DNA of 64,000 bases. Source: Neoluteolibacter marinus. GTDB taxonomy: Bacteria > Verrucomicrobiota > Verrucomicrobiia > Verrucomicrobiales > Akkermansiaceae. Of the stretch, positions 11,431 to 20,000 are shown piece by piece. Positions within the stretch are counted from its first letter, which is position 1. Each line of letters begins with the position of its first letter. Location of the stretch: contig NZ_JACZFQ010000097.1 of the NCBI RefSeq assembly GCF_014904755.1, forward strand, positions 1 through 64,000. Reading direction: 5' to 3'. Below the pieces are notes generated by a model. It was not told where the DNA came from. It worked only from the letters and a program-made list of their open reading frames with translations, and made no database searches. The position numbers and the translations under genes were made by a program.

Positions 11431-12021
11431 ATGCCAGCGCGCACCTCTTCCCGGAACCGCAAGACCGCGGAAACCCGCATCGACCTCTCCATCGATCTCG
11501 ATGGCGAGGGCTCCTCGACCATCAATACCGGCATCGGTTTCTTCGATCACATGCTCACGCTGTTCGCGCGGCACGGGCTGTTCGACCTGAAGCTCGAAGC
11601 CGACGGCGACCTGGAGGTGGACTTCCACCACACCGTCGAGGACACCGGCATCACCCTGGGAGAGGCGATGAAGGAAGCCCTCGGCGACAAGTCCGGCATC
11701 CGCCGCTACGGCTGCTGCTACCTGCCGATGGACGAGACCCTGGCCCGTGTCGTGGTTGACCTGAGCAACCGGCCCCACCTCGAATTCCGGGCCGCCCCGG
11801 GAACCCCGTCGGCGCCGAATTTCCCCTTCACCCTGGTGGAGGAATTCTGCCGTGCCCTCGCGTCCAACCTGCGGGCGAACATCCACGTCGAGCTCATCTA
11901 CGGCCGCGACGGTCACCACATTGCCGAAGCCATCTTCAAGGGACTGGCCCGCGCACTGCGCGAAGCCTGCGAAAACGACCCCCGCGTCAAAGGCATCCCC
12001 AGCACCAAGGAAGCCCTCTAA
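11431..12021 (+). CDS. hisB: Imidazoleglycerol-phosphate dehydratase HisB
   Basis: 196 aa, the usual size for a monofunctional HisB without a histidinol-phosphatase domain. It removes water from imidazoleglycerol phosphate to give imidazoleacetol phosphate in histidine synthesis. The metal-binding histidine motifs are all visible: FFDHMLTLFARHG, DFHHTVEDTGI and DGHHIAEAIFKGLARAL. The open frame extends upstream through the end of the preceding gene, but ATG 11431 (MPARTSSRNRKTAETRI) gives the family-typical start. hisH follows after a 9-bp gap, so the two are in one operon. Confidence 0.96.
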   Translation: MPARTSSRNRKTAETRIDLSIDLDGEGSSTINTGIGFFDHMLTLFARHGLFDLKLEADGDLEVDFHHTVEDTGITLGEAMKEALGDKSGIRRYGCCYLPMDETLARVVVDLSNRPHLEFRAAPGTPSAPNFPFTLVEEFCRALASNLRANIHVELIYGRDGHHIAEAIFKGLARALREACENDPRVKGIPSTKEAL

Positions 12022-12030
12022 CAAGGCGGC

Positions 12031-12648
12031 ATGACCATCGGAATCATCGACTACGGCGCCGGCAACCTGCGCAGCGTCGCCAATGCCGTCCACGCCCTCG
12101 GCATCGAACCGCGGCTCGTCGCCAGTCCGGCGGAAATGGACGGGCTGACCCACCTGATCCTGCCCGGCGTCGGCTCTTTCGGCGACTGCATGGGCGAGCT
12201 GGAGAAGCGCGGGCTGACCGGACCGATCCGCGACTGGGTGGCCGCCGGCAAGCCCTACTTCGGCATCTGCCTCGGCTACCAGATCCTCTTCAGCGAAAGC
12301 GAGGAGACTCCCGGGGTCCCCGGCCTCGGCATCTTTGCGGGCAAGGTCCGGCGCTTCACCGAGGACGGCCGCAAGGTTCCTCACATGGGATGGAATGCCG
12401 CCGTGCCGGTCCACCCCGGGGAACCGATCTGGGCGAAACTCGGCAAATCCCCGTACTTCTATTTCGTCCACTCCTACTTCCCGGAGCCGGCGGACCGCTC
12501 GATCGTCGCCATGGAAACCGCCTACGGCGAGACCTTCGCCAGCGCCATCCATTCCGGCGCGATCCTCGCCACCCAGTTCCACCCGGAAAAGAGCCAGCAA
12601 GCCGGACTCCGGCTGCTCGGGAACTTCCTCGGCGTGGCCGCGGACTGA
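12031..12648 (+). CDS. hisH: Imidazole glycerol phosphate synthase, glutaminase subunit HisH
   Basis: 205-aa class I glutamine amidotransferase that supplies ammonia to HisF in histidine synthesis. The N-terminus IGIIDYGAGNLRS is typical. The oxyanion strand PGVGSFGDCM is at about 45-54, the nucleophile Cys80 lies in GICLGYQ, and the His184/Glu186 pair sits in QFHPEKSQ. It follows hisB directly. hisF and hisA are not in the window, so the histidine genes are scattered in this genome. Confidence 0.96.
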   Translation: MTIGIIDYGAGNLRSVANAVHALGIEPRLVASPAEMDGLTHLILPGVGSFGDCMGELEKRGLTGPIRDWVAAGKPYFGICLGYQILFSESEETPGVPGLGIFAGKVRRFTEDGRKVPHMGWNAAVPVHPGEPIWAKLGKSPYFYFVHSYFPEPADRSIVAMETAYGETFASAIHSGAILATQFHPEKSQQAGLRLLGNFLGVAAD

Positions 12649-12678
12649 GTCGACTGCGGGCTTGTGAACGGTCTGCGC

Positions 12679-12696
12679 ACTGACTAGATAGTCAGT
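12679..12696. promoter_or_regulatory. Perfect palindrome just before the start codon at 12698
   Basis: ACTGACT (12679-12685) and AGTCAGT (12690-12696) form a perfect 7-bp inverted repeat with a 4-base centre. It ends one base before the ATG at 12698. It could be an operator for a dimeric regulator or a small RNA hairpin masking the start region. It lacks a T-run, so it is not a terminator of hisH. Confidence 0.4.
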
Positions 12697-12697
12697 G

Positions 12698-14161
12698 ATG
12701 CTGAAATACCGTGTCACGAAGTCCGCCCTGCTCCGGCTGCTGGTATTGTGCTCGCTCGCCGGATTGTTCTTCGTCGGCGTGCTCCCGGAATTGGAAGCCA
12801 TCGGCAAGCCGCGGACCCCGGGCGAGATCCATTTCACCTCGCCCCGACCCGATCCCGTCGCCGCGAGTTCATCCGCGGAACCCCGGCGCCGCCCTTCCGG
12901 GCGCGTGTCCGACTGGTTCAGCGGACGCTTCGACGAACTCATGACCTGGGAGCACAATCCCTGGAAAATCAAAAAGACCACCTTCGGCAGCCATTACTTC
13001 GAGTTGCTTGCGTCGAAGGACCCGAAGGACAAGGCCAAGGCGGCGGAGTTGCGCCAGCGCGCAGAAGCGCTGCTCCAGCGGGTGTTGGAACGCTACCCGG
13101 AGCTCGCCGTTACCATGAAAAACGTACCGGCGGCGCAGAACGGCTTCCTCAAATGGCTCGAGCTCTCCGAGCGCATCAATGCGGATCCGAGCCGCCCGGG
13201 AACTCCTGGATACCGGGATATCGGCCTGCCGAAATCGTGGACAGAGTTCATCAATGACAAAGCATCATGGGACGCCGCGGCCATCAGAGCCTGGCTCGCC
13301 GGGGAAAAGGATCTGCTCGAGGAAGTTCGCGCCATCGGCTCGCTGCCGGATCAATCGGTCAACGGCATCGATATCGACCGCTATGGCTTCATTTCGGCCC
13401 GACTTGGCAAGAGCCTTACGGAGATGCTGCTGATGGATGCCCGCCTCGCGGCCGAAGAGGGTGATGTCGACCGGGCCCTCTCCTCGGTCAAGGCCGCGAC
13501 CGGTCTCGCCGCGCATTTCGGGAATGTGGAAACGCCCTCGCTGCTCGCGGTCACCGTTCAGATCCTGATTCAGCGCCAGGTCGAGGATTTCACCGTGTCC
13601 CACATCCTGCCCGCGCTGCCCGCCGGTCAACTCGATGCCCGGGCTTGGGAAGAGGTCGTCGATGCCCGCGTGCGACCACCGGCCGAGTTCGCCCGCATCA
13701 TGAAAGGCGAGTGGCACATCACGGCCCGCCAGTATCTCCTGCCCATGCTGACCGACACCGAAGACCCCAAGTATCCGGTCGATCCGGAGGCCCTGATCGA
13801 CCATTTCTCCGGCGGCTTTGTCCAGGTGATCGAGAACTACCAAAGCACCTCCCCTGCCGACTGGACCACCGTGTCGCCGCCCGGATTCCCGGACAACAGC
13901 CACCTTTCCCGAGAAAGCCGCGAGTTGACCGATACCCTCTTCGTCGGCACCAGGGCGTGGAGCAGGGGCTTGGAGCGATCCCAGAACGGATCCGGGTTGA
14001 CCCAAGCTGCCTTCGCCATCTTGCAGGGCCAGCCGGTCCAAAACGACCCGATCCACAATCTTCCCTACCGCTGGAATCCGGCGACCCGTGAACTGGCCGC
14101 ACCGGATTCACCGGAGTTTGAGGGGATGGATCTCCCCACCATCACGGTGCCGGCCCCATAG
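12698..14161 (+). CDS. Membrane-anchored protein of unknown function
   Basis: 487 aa from ATG 12698. One membrane segment at about residues 11-28 (LLRLLVLCSLAGLFFVGVL) follows a basic N-terminus, so the protein is probably anchored in the inner membrane with its bulk outside the cytoplasm. The remainder is largely alpha-helical with charged helices (KDKAKAAELRQRAEALL) and repeated Arg/Glu-Leu patterns. It ends in a short stretch rich in Pro, Leu and Asn. I recognise no catalytic motif. The start lies directly behind the 12679-12696 palindrome. No partner gene suggests a role: hisH is upstream and a XylR-type regulator downstream, both apparently independent. Confidence 0.6.
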   Translation: MLKYRVTKSALLRLLVLCSLAGLFFVGVLPELEAIGKPRTPGEIHFTSPRPDPVAASSSAEPRRRPSGRVSDWFSGRFDELMTWEHNPWKIKKTTFGSHYFELLASKDPKDKAKAAELRQRAEALLQRVLERYPELAVTMKNVPAAQNGFLKWLELSERINADPSRPGTPGYRDIGLPKSWTEFINDKASWDAAAIRAWLAGEKDLLEEVRAIGSLPDQSVNGIDIDRYGFISARLGKSLTEMLLMDARLAAEEGDVDRALSSVKAATGLAAHFGNVETPSLLAVTVQILIQRQVEDFTVSHILPALPAGQLDARAWEEVVDARVRPPAEFARIMKGEWHITARQYLLPMLTDTEDPKYPVDPEALIDHFSGGFVQVIENYQSTSPADWTTVSPPGFPDNSHLSRESRELTDTLFVGTRAWSRGLERSQNGSGLTQAAFAILQGQPVQNDPIHNLPYRWNPATRELAAPDSPEFEGMDLPTITVPAP

Positions 14162-14240
14162 CCCGGCGGGATTTCCCCCGGCCCCCTGAATGGGTCTATT
14201 TCCTAGTCACCCGCTCGGGAGCTGCCTAAATCAATCCATC

Positions 14241-15389
14241 GTGCGTCACGTTGCCGTCATCATCGAAACCTCCACCGAATACGGTCGCAACCTGATCCGG
14301 GGCATCGCCCGCTTCGGCCGGCTCCATGACTGGCAGATCCATTTCGAATACCGCGGCAAGACCGCCGGCGAGCCGGAATGGCTCGAGGACTTCGAGGGCG
14401 ACGGCGTGATCACCTCCAGTCCCGACCAACGCTTTTCCAGGAAGCTGGCCAAGCGCGGCATCCCGGTGATCGACCTGCAAGCCACGGTTTCGGACGACAA
14501 GGGCGAGCACCTGTTCATCGACAGCAATCACCGCGCGGTCGGCCGGCTGGCCGCGGAGCACTTCATCGGCAAGGGCCACCGCCACTTCGCCTTCCTCGGC
14601 TACAGCGACCACAACGTTTCGCTCGAGCGCGAGATCGGCTTCACCGAGGCGCTCGCCGCCCGCGGGCACAAGCCCTTGAGCCACCACACCCCCGAGCGCA
14701 AGGACCGGACCTACGAGTCGATGTATCGCGGCAACGAAGCCTTCATCGCGTCGCTGCCGAAGCCCTGCGCGCTCTTCTGCGCCTGGGATGAGGTCGCCTT
14801 CCGGGCCGTCCAGACGGCCATCGAACAGGGCATCTCCGTCCCGGAAGACCTCGCGGTGCTGGGGGTCGACAATGATCCGGTGTTCTCCAGCACCTCACGC
14901 ATCCCGCTTTCCAGCATCGACCCCGACATCGGCCGGATGGGCTTCCTGACCGCTACCTGGCTGGGCGAGATGATGGCGGGCAAGCGGCCGAAGGAAATCC
15001 AGCTCGAGCGCCTCGTCCCGCCGAAGGGCCTGGTCGTGCGGCAATCGACCGCCCTGGACGCCATCGAGGACCCCGTCGTCCGCCGATTCCTCGAGCTGTT
15101 GCGGCGCCAGCAACCGGGGCTCTTGACCATCGAGGATCTCGCCCGCGACTGCCACGTGTCGCGGCGCCTGCTGGAACAGCGGGTGAAGGTCGCCACCGGA
15201 AAAACCCCGCGCCAATGGTTGAGCCAAACACTGGTCGAAGCGATCCAGCGCTTCCTCACCCAGACCGACTTCACCCTGGCCCACATCGCCGATCAATTGG
15301 GCTTCGGCCATGCCGAACGGCTCAGTCATTTGTTCCGCCGGCAGACCGGAATCACCCCCGGTGAGTTCCGGAAATCGCACTCAAAATAG
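14241..15389 (+). CDS. XylR-type transcriptional regulator (sugar-binding domain plus AraC HTH)
   Basis: 382 aa from GTG 14241; ATG 14190 would add 17 unlikely residues. The N-terminal ~270 residues form a LacI/periplasmic-binding-protein-like sensor domain, starting RHVAVIIETSTEYGRNLIRG and containing ALFCAWDEVAFRAVQ and VLGVDNDPVFSSTS. The C-terminal ~100 residues are an AraC-type double helix-turn-helix, with LARDCHVSRRLLEQR and the conserved GFGHAERLSHLFRRQTG ending. Proteins of this layout activate sugar-use genes such as xylose or other plant-polysaccharide pathways. No sugar operon is adjacent; the DUF1080 protein at 15683-16294 is the nearest carbohydrate-linked gene and is convergent. 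Confidence 0.88.
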   Translation: MRHVAVIIETSTEYGRNLIRGIARFGRLHDWQIHFEYRGKTAGEPEWLEDFEGDGVITSSPDQRFSRKLAKRGIPVIDLQATVSDDKGEHLFIDSNHRAVGRLAAEHFIGKGHRHFAFLGYSDHNVSLEREIGFTEALAARGHKPLSHHTPERKDRTYESMYRGNEAFIASLPKPCALFCAWDEVAFRAVQTAIEQGISVPEDLAVLGVDNDPVFSSTSRIPLSSIDPDIGRMGFLTATWLGEMMAGKRPKEIQLERLVPPKGLVVRQSTALDAIEDPVVRRFLELLRRQQPGLLTIEDLARDCHVSRRLLEQRVKVATGKTPRQWLSQTLVEAIQRFLTQTDFTLAHIADQLGFGHAERLSHLFRRQTGITPGEFRKSHSK

Positions 15390-15513
15390 GCCCCGGGCGC
15401 CTTCGCAAAACCGCAAAGCACCTTCCCGTCATCGTATTGCGGAACAGCCCCTTCCGACCCTAGTGTTTCGGTATCAGCTGCAGGAAAAACCTGCCTTTGA
15501 AACCTCGAAACCA

Positions 15514-15585
15514 ATGTCAGTTCCAACCGCCATCTCCTTTCCCGTCACCAACGGCACCACTTCGCAAAACGGCACCCGCCCGTAA
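15514..15585 (+). CDS. Possible 23-residue peptide in an intergenic transcript
   Basis: An ATG at 15514 opens a 23-codon frame encoding a Ser/Thr/Asn/Pro-rich peptide that ends at TAA 15585, only 18 bases before an intrinsic terminator. Upstream, a small hairpin (GCAGG 15480-15484, CCTGC 15490-15494) and a weak promoter-like pair (TTGCGG 15437-15442, TAGTGT 15461-15466, 18-base spacer) suggest an independent short transcript. There is no clear ribosome site, and the peptide may be an accident. The transcript could instead be a small RNA, or just the 3' end of the regulator message. Confidence 0.22.
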   Translation: MSVPTAISFPVTNGTTSQNGTRP

Positions 15586-15603
15586 GCGACAGGCTCTCGA
15601 CAC

Positions 15604-15637
15604 AACACCGGCCCCTCTCACGAAGGGCCGGTGTTTT
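15604..15637 (+). terminator. Rho-independent terminator
   Basis: An 11-bp perfect stem (AACACCGGCCC 15604-15614, GGGCCGGTGTT 15625-15635) with a 10-base loop is followed by T residues to 15637. The T-run is on the plus strand, so it ends rightward transcription from the regulator gene or from a short transcript at about 15460-15600. It also separates them from the convergent DUF1080 gene. Confidence 0.85.
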
Positions 15638-15682
15638 CGTGTCCGGAAATCGCAATTGTTGCGTGAAAAGATGATCTGCTGA

Positions 15683-16294
15683 CTACTCGAGGGTCTTGAT
15701 CCGGATGTTCTTGTAGAAGGTGATGCTGTCCGGATCGTGGGCCTGCAGCGCGATCGCCCCGCCGCCCTTCTGCAGCTTGCTCTTGTCCGCCTCCGGCGTG
15801 TAATCGACCAGTTCCTTGCCGTTCACGCTGATGGTGATCTTGCCGTCATCGACGCGGATCACGTACTTCATCCAGGTGTTGTCCTCGAAGGGCTCCTTGT
15901 TATCGACCACCGCATAGAGGCCTCCCGACTTGCGCCAGTCCGACTGGGTGTTGTTGACCTGCACCTCGTAGCCCTTGCCCGGCCAGCCCTCGTCCTGCCA
16001 CTCGCTGTGGATGAAGATTCCGCCGTTGGAGTGCTCCTTGGTCATCACGTCCATCCTCAGCTCGAAGTTGTCGAACTTCGCGTCGTTCACCTTGCCGACG
16101 TAGAAGGCATGGGAGCAGCCTCCCTGGGCACGGATCGCGCCGTCCTCGATGCGGAAGGCCTCCTTGTTCCCGGCGACCTTCCAGCCGTCGAGGGTTTTGC
16201 CGTCGAAGAGCGAGGTGAAGCCTTCCTCCGTTTCGGCGGTGGCGGTGAAGACGAGCGCCGCTCCCGCGGCAAGGGCTGTGATTAGCTTTTTCAT
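15683..16294 (-). CDS. Exported DUF1080 (3-keto-disaccharide hydrolase-like) protein
   Basis: 203 aa with a clear signal peptide (MKKLITALAAGAALVFTATA). The mature part is a single DUF1080 beta-jelly-roll domain: GFTSLFDGKTLDGWKV at the start, NGGIFIHSEW and GYEVQVNN in the middle, and the ITFYKNIRIK ending seen across the family. Members are abundant in Verrucomicrobiota and Planctomycetota, and some hydrolyse 3-keto-glycosides; the fold is concanavalin-like. The whole protein is essentially one domain. Its substrate cannot be told. It is convergent with the regulator gene, and the terminator at 15604 lies between them. Confidence 0.88.
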   Translation of the reverse strand: MKKLITALAAGAALVFTATAETEEGFTSLFDGKTLDGWKVAGNKEAFRIEDGAIRAQGGCSHAFYVGKVNDAKFDNFELRMDVMTKEHSNGGIFIHSEWQDEGWPGKGYEVQVNNTQSDWRKSGGLYAVVDNKEPFEDNTWMKYVIRVDDGKITISVNGKELVDYTPEADKSKLQKGGGAIALQAHDPDSITFYKNIRIKTLE

Positions 16295-16361
16295 AAGACG
16301 ATCAGCTTACGAATGGAGCAATTCCCACATTTCGCAACACGCGATGCGATGACAGGAATGA

Positions 16362-16973
16362 TCACTTTCCCAAGGCCGCCATCGAACGGTCGTGGAAAGG
16401 CCGCAAGACGAGCAGGGAAACCAGTCCCCCGATCCCGGCCAGGAACATGTCCGTCTGCGTGTCCCATGGATCGCCCTGGGTGCCGAGGAACGATTCGGAC
16501 GCCTCCGCCGATACCAACGCCGCCGCCCATTCGATGAGCTCGTAGCAAGCGCTGAACGCCAGCGTCACCGACAGCGCGGTGAAATTCAGCCAGCCGCGCC
16601 GGGCGAAGACGCCGTTGCGGATGAAGATTTCACGGCTCAGCATCGCCGGCACGATACCTTGGAACAGGTGCCCGAGCCGGTCGTAGTGGTTCCGCTCCGT
16701 GCCGAGCAGCCCCTTCACCCAATCCCCCGCCGGCACCCGCGCATAAGTGTAGTGGCCGCCCACCAGCAGGATCACCATGTGGATCCCGATGAAGGCCAGC
16801 AGGAAGGTCGACAGCCGCCAGCCGCGCCGTGCGGCCATCCCCAGCGCGATGAAGCCGATGAACACCGGCACCGTCTCCAGCCACCAGGTGGTGCGGTCGT
16901 AGGGCTGCCACGCCGACCAAGCGATCCACGGCAACACTGCCACGAGGAGGATCAGGTTCGGACGCAGCGGCAT
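16362..16973 (-). CDS. YjdF/DUF2238-family inner membrane protein
   Basis: 203 aa with about six hydrophobic segments. Family-like motifs include GGHYTYARVPAG, the stretch NHYDRLGHLFQG, and ELIEWAAAL followed by FLGTQGDPWDTQTDM. These conserved His, Asp, Glu and Trp residues at the membrane border match E. coli YjdF and related DUF2238 proteins. The biochemical role is unknown. The gene stands alone between the DUF1080 gene and smc, all leftward, with gaps of 67 and 116 bp. Confidence 0.85.
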   Translation of the reverse strand: MPLRPNLILLVAVLPWIAWSAWQPYDRTTWWLETVPVFIGFIALGMAARRGWRLSTFLLAFIGIHMVILLVGGHYTYARVPAGDWVKGLLGTERNHYDRLGHLFQGIVPAMLSREIFIRNGVFARRGWLNFTALSVTLAFSACYELIEWAAALVSAEASESFLGTQGDPWDTQTDMFLAGIGGLVSLLVLRPFHDRSMAALGK

Positions 16974-17089
16974 CCCCCATCATTGCCACGACCGGCGGGG
17001 CCTCCATTCAAAAAATCGGGGGACGGAAAGCAAACCCACCCGGGTCTTCCCTCCGTCCCCCATCCCTCTTCTGTCGGAAGAACTGTTGG

Positions 17090-20000
17090 TCAGGCGTCCA
17101 AGCGCAAGGCCGCCTTCTGGGCGGCCGATTTCGCCTCGCCCTTGCTCGCGGCGTCGTCGGAGTTGGTCAGGCGCATGCCGACCGGCTTCGACACGCCGAA
17201 CTCCTCCATGGTGACGCCATACATCACGTCGGCGCGGGCCATGGTCCGCTTGGAGTGGGTCACGATGATGAACTGCGAATTGTCGATGAAGCGGTCGAGC
17301 ACCTTGACGAAACGGTTGATGTTCGACTCGTCGAGCGGCGCGTCGAGTTCGTCGAGCACGCAGAACGGGCTCGGCTTGATCATGTAGATCGAGAACAGCA
17401 GGGCCACCGCGGTCATCGAGCGCTCGCCACCGGAAAGGAGCGAGATGCTCTGCAGCTTCTTTCCCGGTGGCTTGGCGATCACCTCGATGCCGGACTCCAA
17501 CGGATCGTTTTCGTCCACCAGCATCAGGTCGGCCTTGCCCTGTTCGCCGAAGAGTTCCTTGAACATGTCGCGGAAGTTCAGTTTCACCTGCGCGAAGGTT
17601 TCCGAGAAGCGGCGCTCGGTCTCCTCGTTGATCCGCTCGATGACCTCGATCAGGTTCGCCTTGGAGTTCACCAGGTCGTCGTAGTTCGAGCGGACCTCGT
17701 TGAAGCGCTCCTCGAGTTCTTCGTATTCCTGGATGGCATCGACATTGACCGGCCCCATCGAGTCGAGGCGGCGCTTGAGATCGCCCACCACGGCCTCCAC
17801 GAAGCTCCAGTCGGGCTCGCCGGTCATCTCGCCGGGAAGCACCGGAAGTTCGTCCTCGTCCTTGGTGGCATCGACCACCACGATCGGCTGCTCCTCTTCC
17901 TCGGAGTCTTCGTTTTCGACCAGGGTCTGGCGGCCGCCGCGCGACTGCTGCGACTTCTGCGAGGCGATGCAGGAAAGCAGCGCGTGGGCATCCGGTTCGA
18001 AGCTCGCCAGCTCGACCTGGTGCCGCTCGAGGATCGAGTTCACCAGGTTCTCGAGCCGCAGCTCGATCTTGGTGATCGCCACCTCCTCGCGGCCACGCTG
18101 TTCGGAAGCCTTCGAGTAATGACGGCGGGCCTCGGCCAAGGCAGCCTCGGCCTTGTCGATCGCTTCCAGCAATTCGTTGCGACGGCCGGCGCGGGACTCG
18201 ATCTCGACGGCAAGATCCTCGGACTCGGCCTGGTGCGTTTCGACTTCCTCGGACAGCCGGGCATTCTCCGCGGCGGCGGCTTCAATGCGCTGCACGAACG
18301 AGTCGATCTCGGTCTCGCGGCGGATGGAAAGTTCACGCAGCTCGCTCAGCCGCGCCTCCATCGGCTGCTGCTGGGCTTCCGCGGCCTGCTTGGCCTGCCG
18401 CTCGACCGCCAGCGAAGTCCTCAGCTCGTTGAGTGCCTGGTTGAGTTCGGCCTCGTCGCGCTGGGATTCCTCCACCTGCGACTGCAGGCGCCGCTGGTCT
18501 TCCTCGTGGCCTTCGAGACGTTCGCGCGCCATTGCCAGCTCGCTCTCCAGGCCGCTGCGGCTGTCGTGCGCCGCCTGATCGCGGCTTTCCAGTTCGCCGC
18601 GCTCCCAACGGACATTGTCGAGCTTGGTCTGGACGCTTTCGACCTCGCGGGCCGCCAGCGTGAGCTGGCCCTGCAGGGTGGAAAGCTCCACCTTGTGACG
18701 CTGGACGCGCTCGCGGCTGCTTTCGACTTCCTCCTGCAGCTCCTTCATGCGGGCCTCGAGATCCTTCACCCGCTGCACCGCGGCCGCCTCGGCCTCGGTC
18801 AGGGCGGCGACTTCCGTCTCCAGATCGCGCACTTCGTTCTGCAGCTCGAGCACCGAGACATTCCCTTCCCCGGCGTCGCCGCCGTGGAGGATGCCTTCCG
18901 CGCCGAGCAGCTCGCCCGCCTGGGTGACCATGGTCACATCGGGAAGGTCGGCGCGCAGGCGCAGGGCGGTCGCGAAATTCGGCACGATCAGCACCTTCTC
19001 GAGCAAGCGCTCGATGACCCGCGAGACCCGGGCATCGGACTTCACGCGGTCGAGCGCCCACGCCACCGCCCCTTGCGGCAGCGCTTCCATCTGCGTGCCG
19101 TTGGAGTGGCCGACGAAGGTCTCCGGCAGGATCGCCGCCTGGCCGAGGCGCTTCTCGGTGAGGCGGGAGATCAAGGCGTCGGCGAGCTTTTCGTCCGAAA
19201 CCAACACCGCCTGGAGATGGCTGCCGAGCGCCGTCTCGATGGCGCGGGCGCAGGAGCGGTCGGCCTCGATGAAGCCGGCCAGCACGCCGTGGATGCCGGG
19301 CTTGAAGCGCTCGGGATCGTCGAGCCCGTCGAGCACCTTGCGGGTGCCCTTCTGAAAGCCTTCGCCGCTGGCCACCAGCTGGCGCACGACCTGCAGCCGC
19401 GACGAGCGCTGGGTCAGCGTCTTGTGGGCTTCCGCGGCGGCGGCCCGGGCGGCGTCGAGATCCCCGCGGGTGTGCTGGTAGGTCCGTTCCGCCTTCTGGA
19501 AGGTCTCTTCCAGCTCGGTGGTGCGGGCGGCGTGCTCGTCGAGCAGGTTCGAAATCTCGTCGCGCTGGGCGTGGGCTTCCTCGATCTCAAGGTTCAGCCG
19601 CTGCTCCTCGTCGGCCAGCATGCGGGCGCGCTCGCGGCTGGTCTCGAGCTGGGCCAGCGAGCTCTCGATCTTCGCCTGGGTGGAAGCGATGATCGTCTGC
19701 GCCCGGTTCGCCTCGGCGCGGGCTTCGCGCAGCTGCGCCTCGATCTGCTCGCGGTCCGCCCGGGCGATGTGGGTGCGCTCTTCCTGGTCGGCGAGCTGGA
19801 TTTCCTGCTCGGCGATCCGGCGGGCGAGCTGCTCCATCGCCTCGTTGGCGGCGACCACGTCGAACTCCTGCTGGGCGAGCTTCTCGCGGGTGGTCTCGAT
19901 TTCCTCGCGGTTCTGCGAAATGCGGCCTTCCAGCTCGGCCTTGCGCTCCTCGTTGAAGGCCACCCGGCCCTGGGCCGCGGCAAGCTGGTTGCGGTGCGAG

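Noticed and set aside
14150-14190. Hairpin after the unknown membrane-anchored gene as terminator
   Set aside because: The C/G-rich inverted repeat is imperfect and lacks a T-run.
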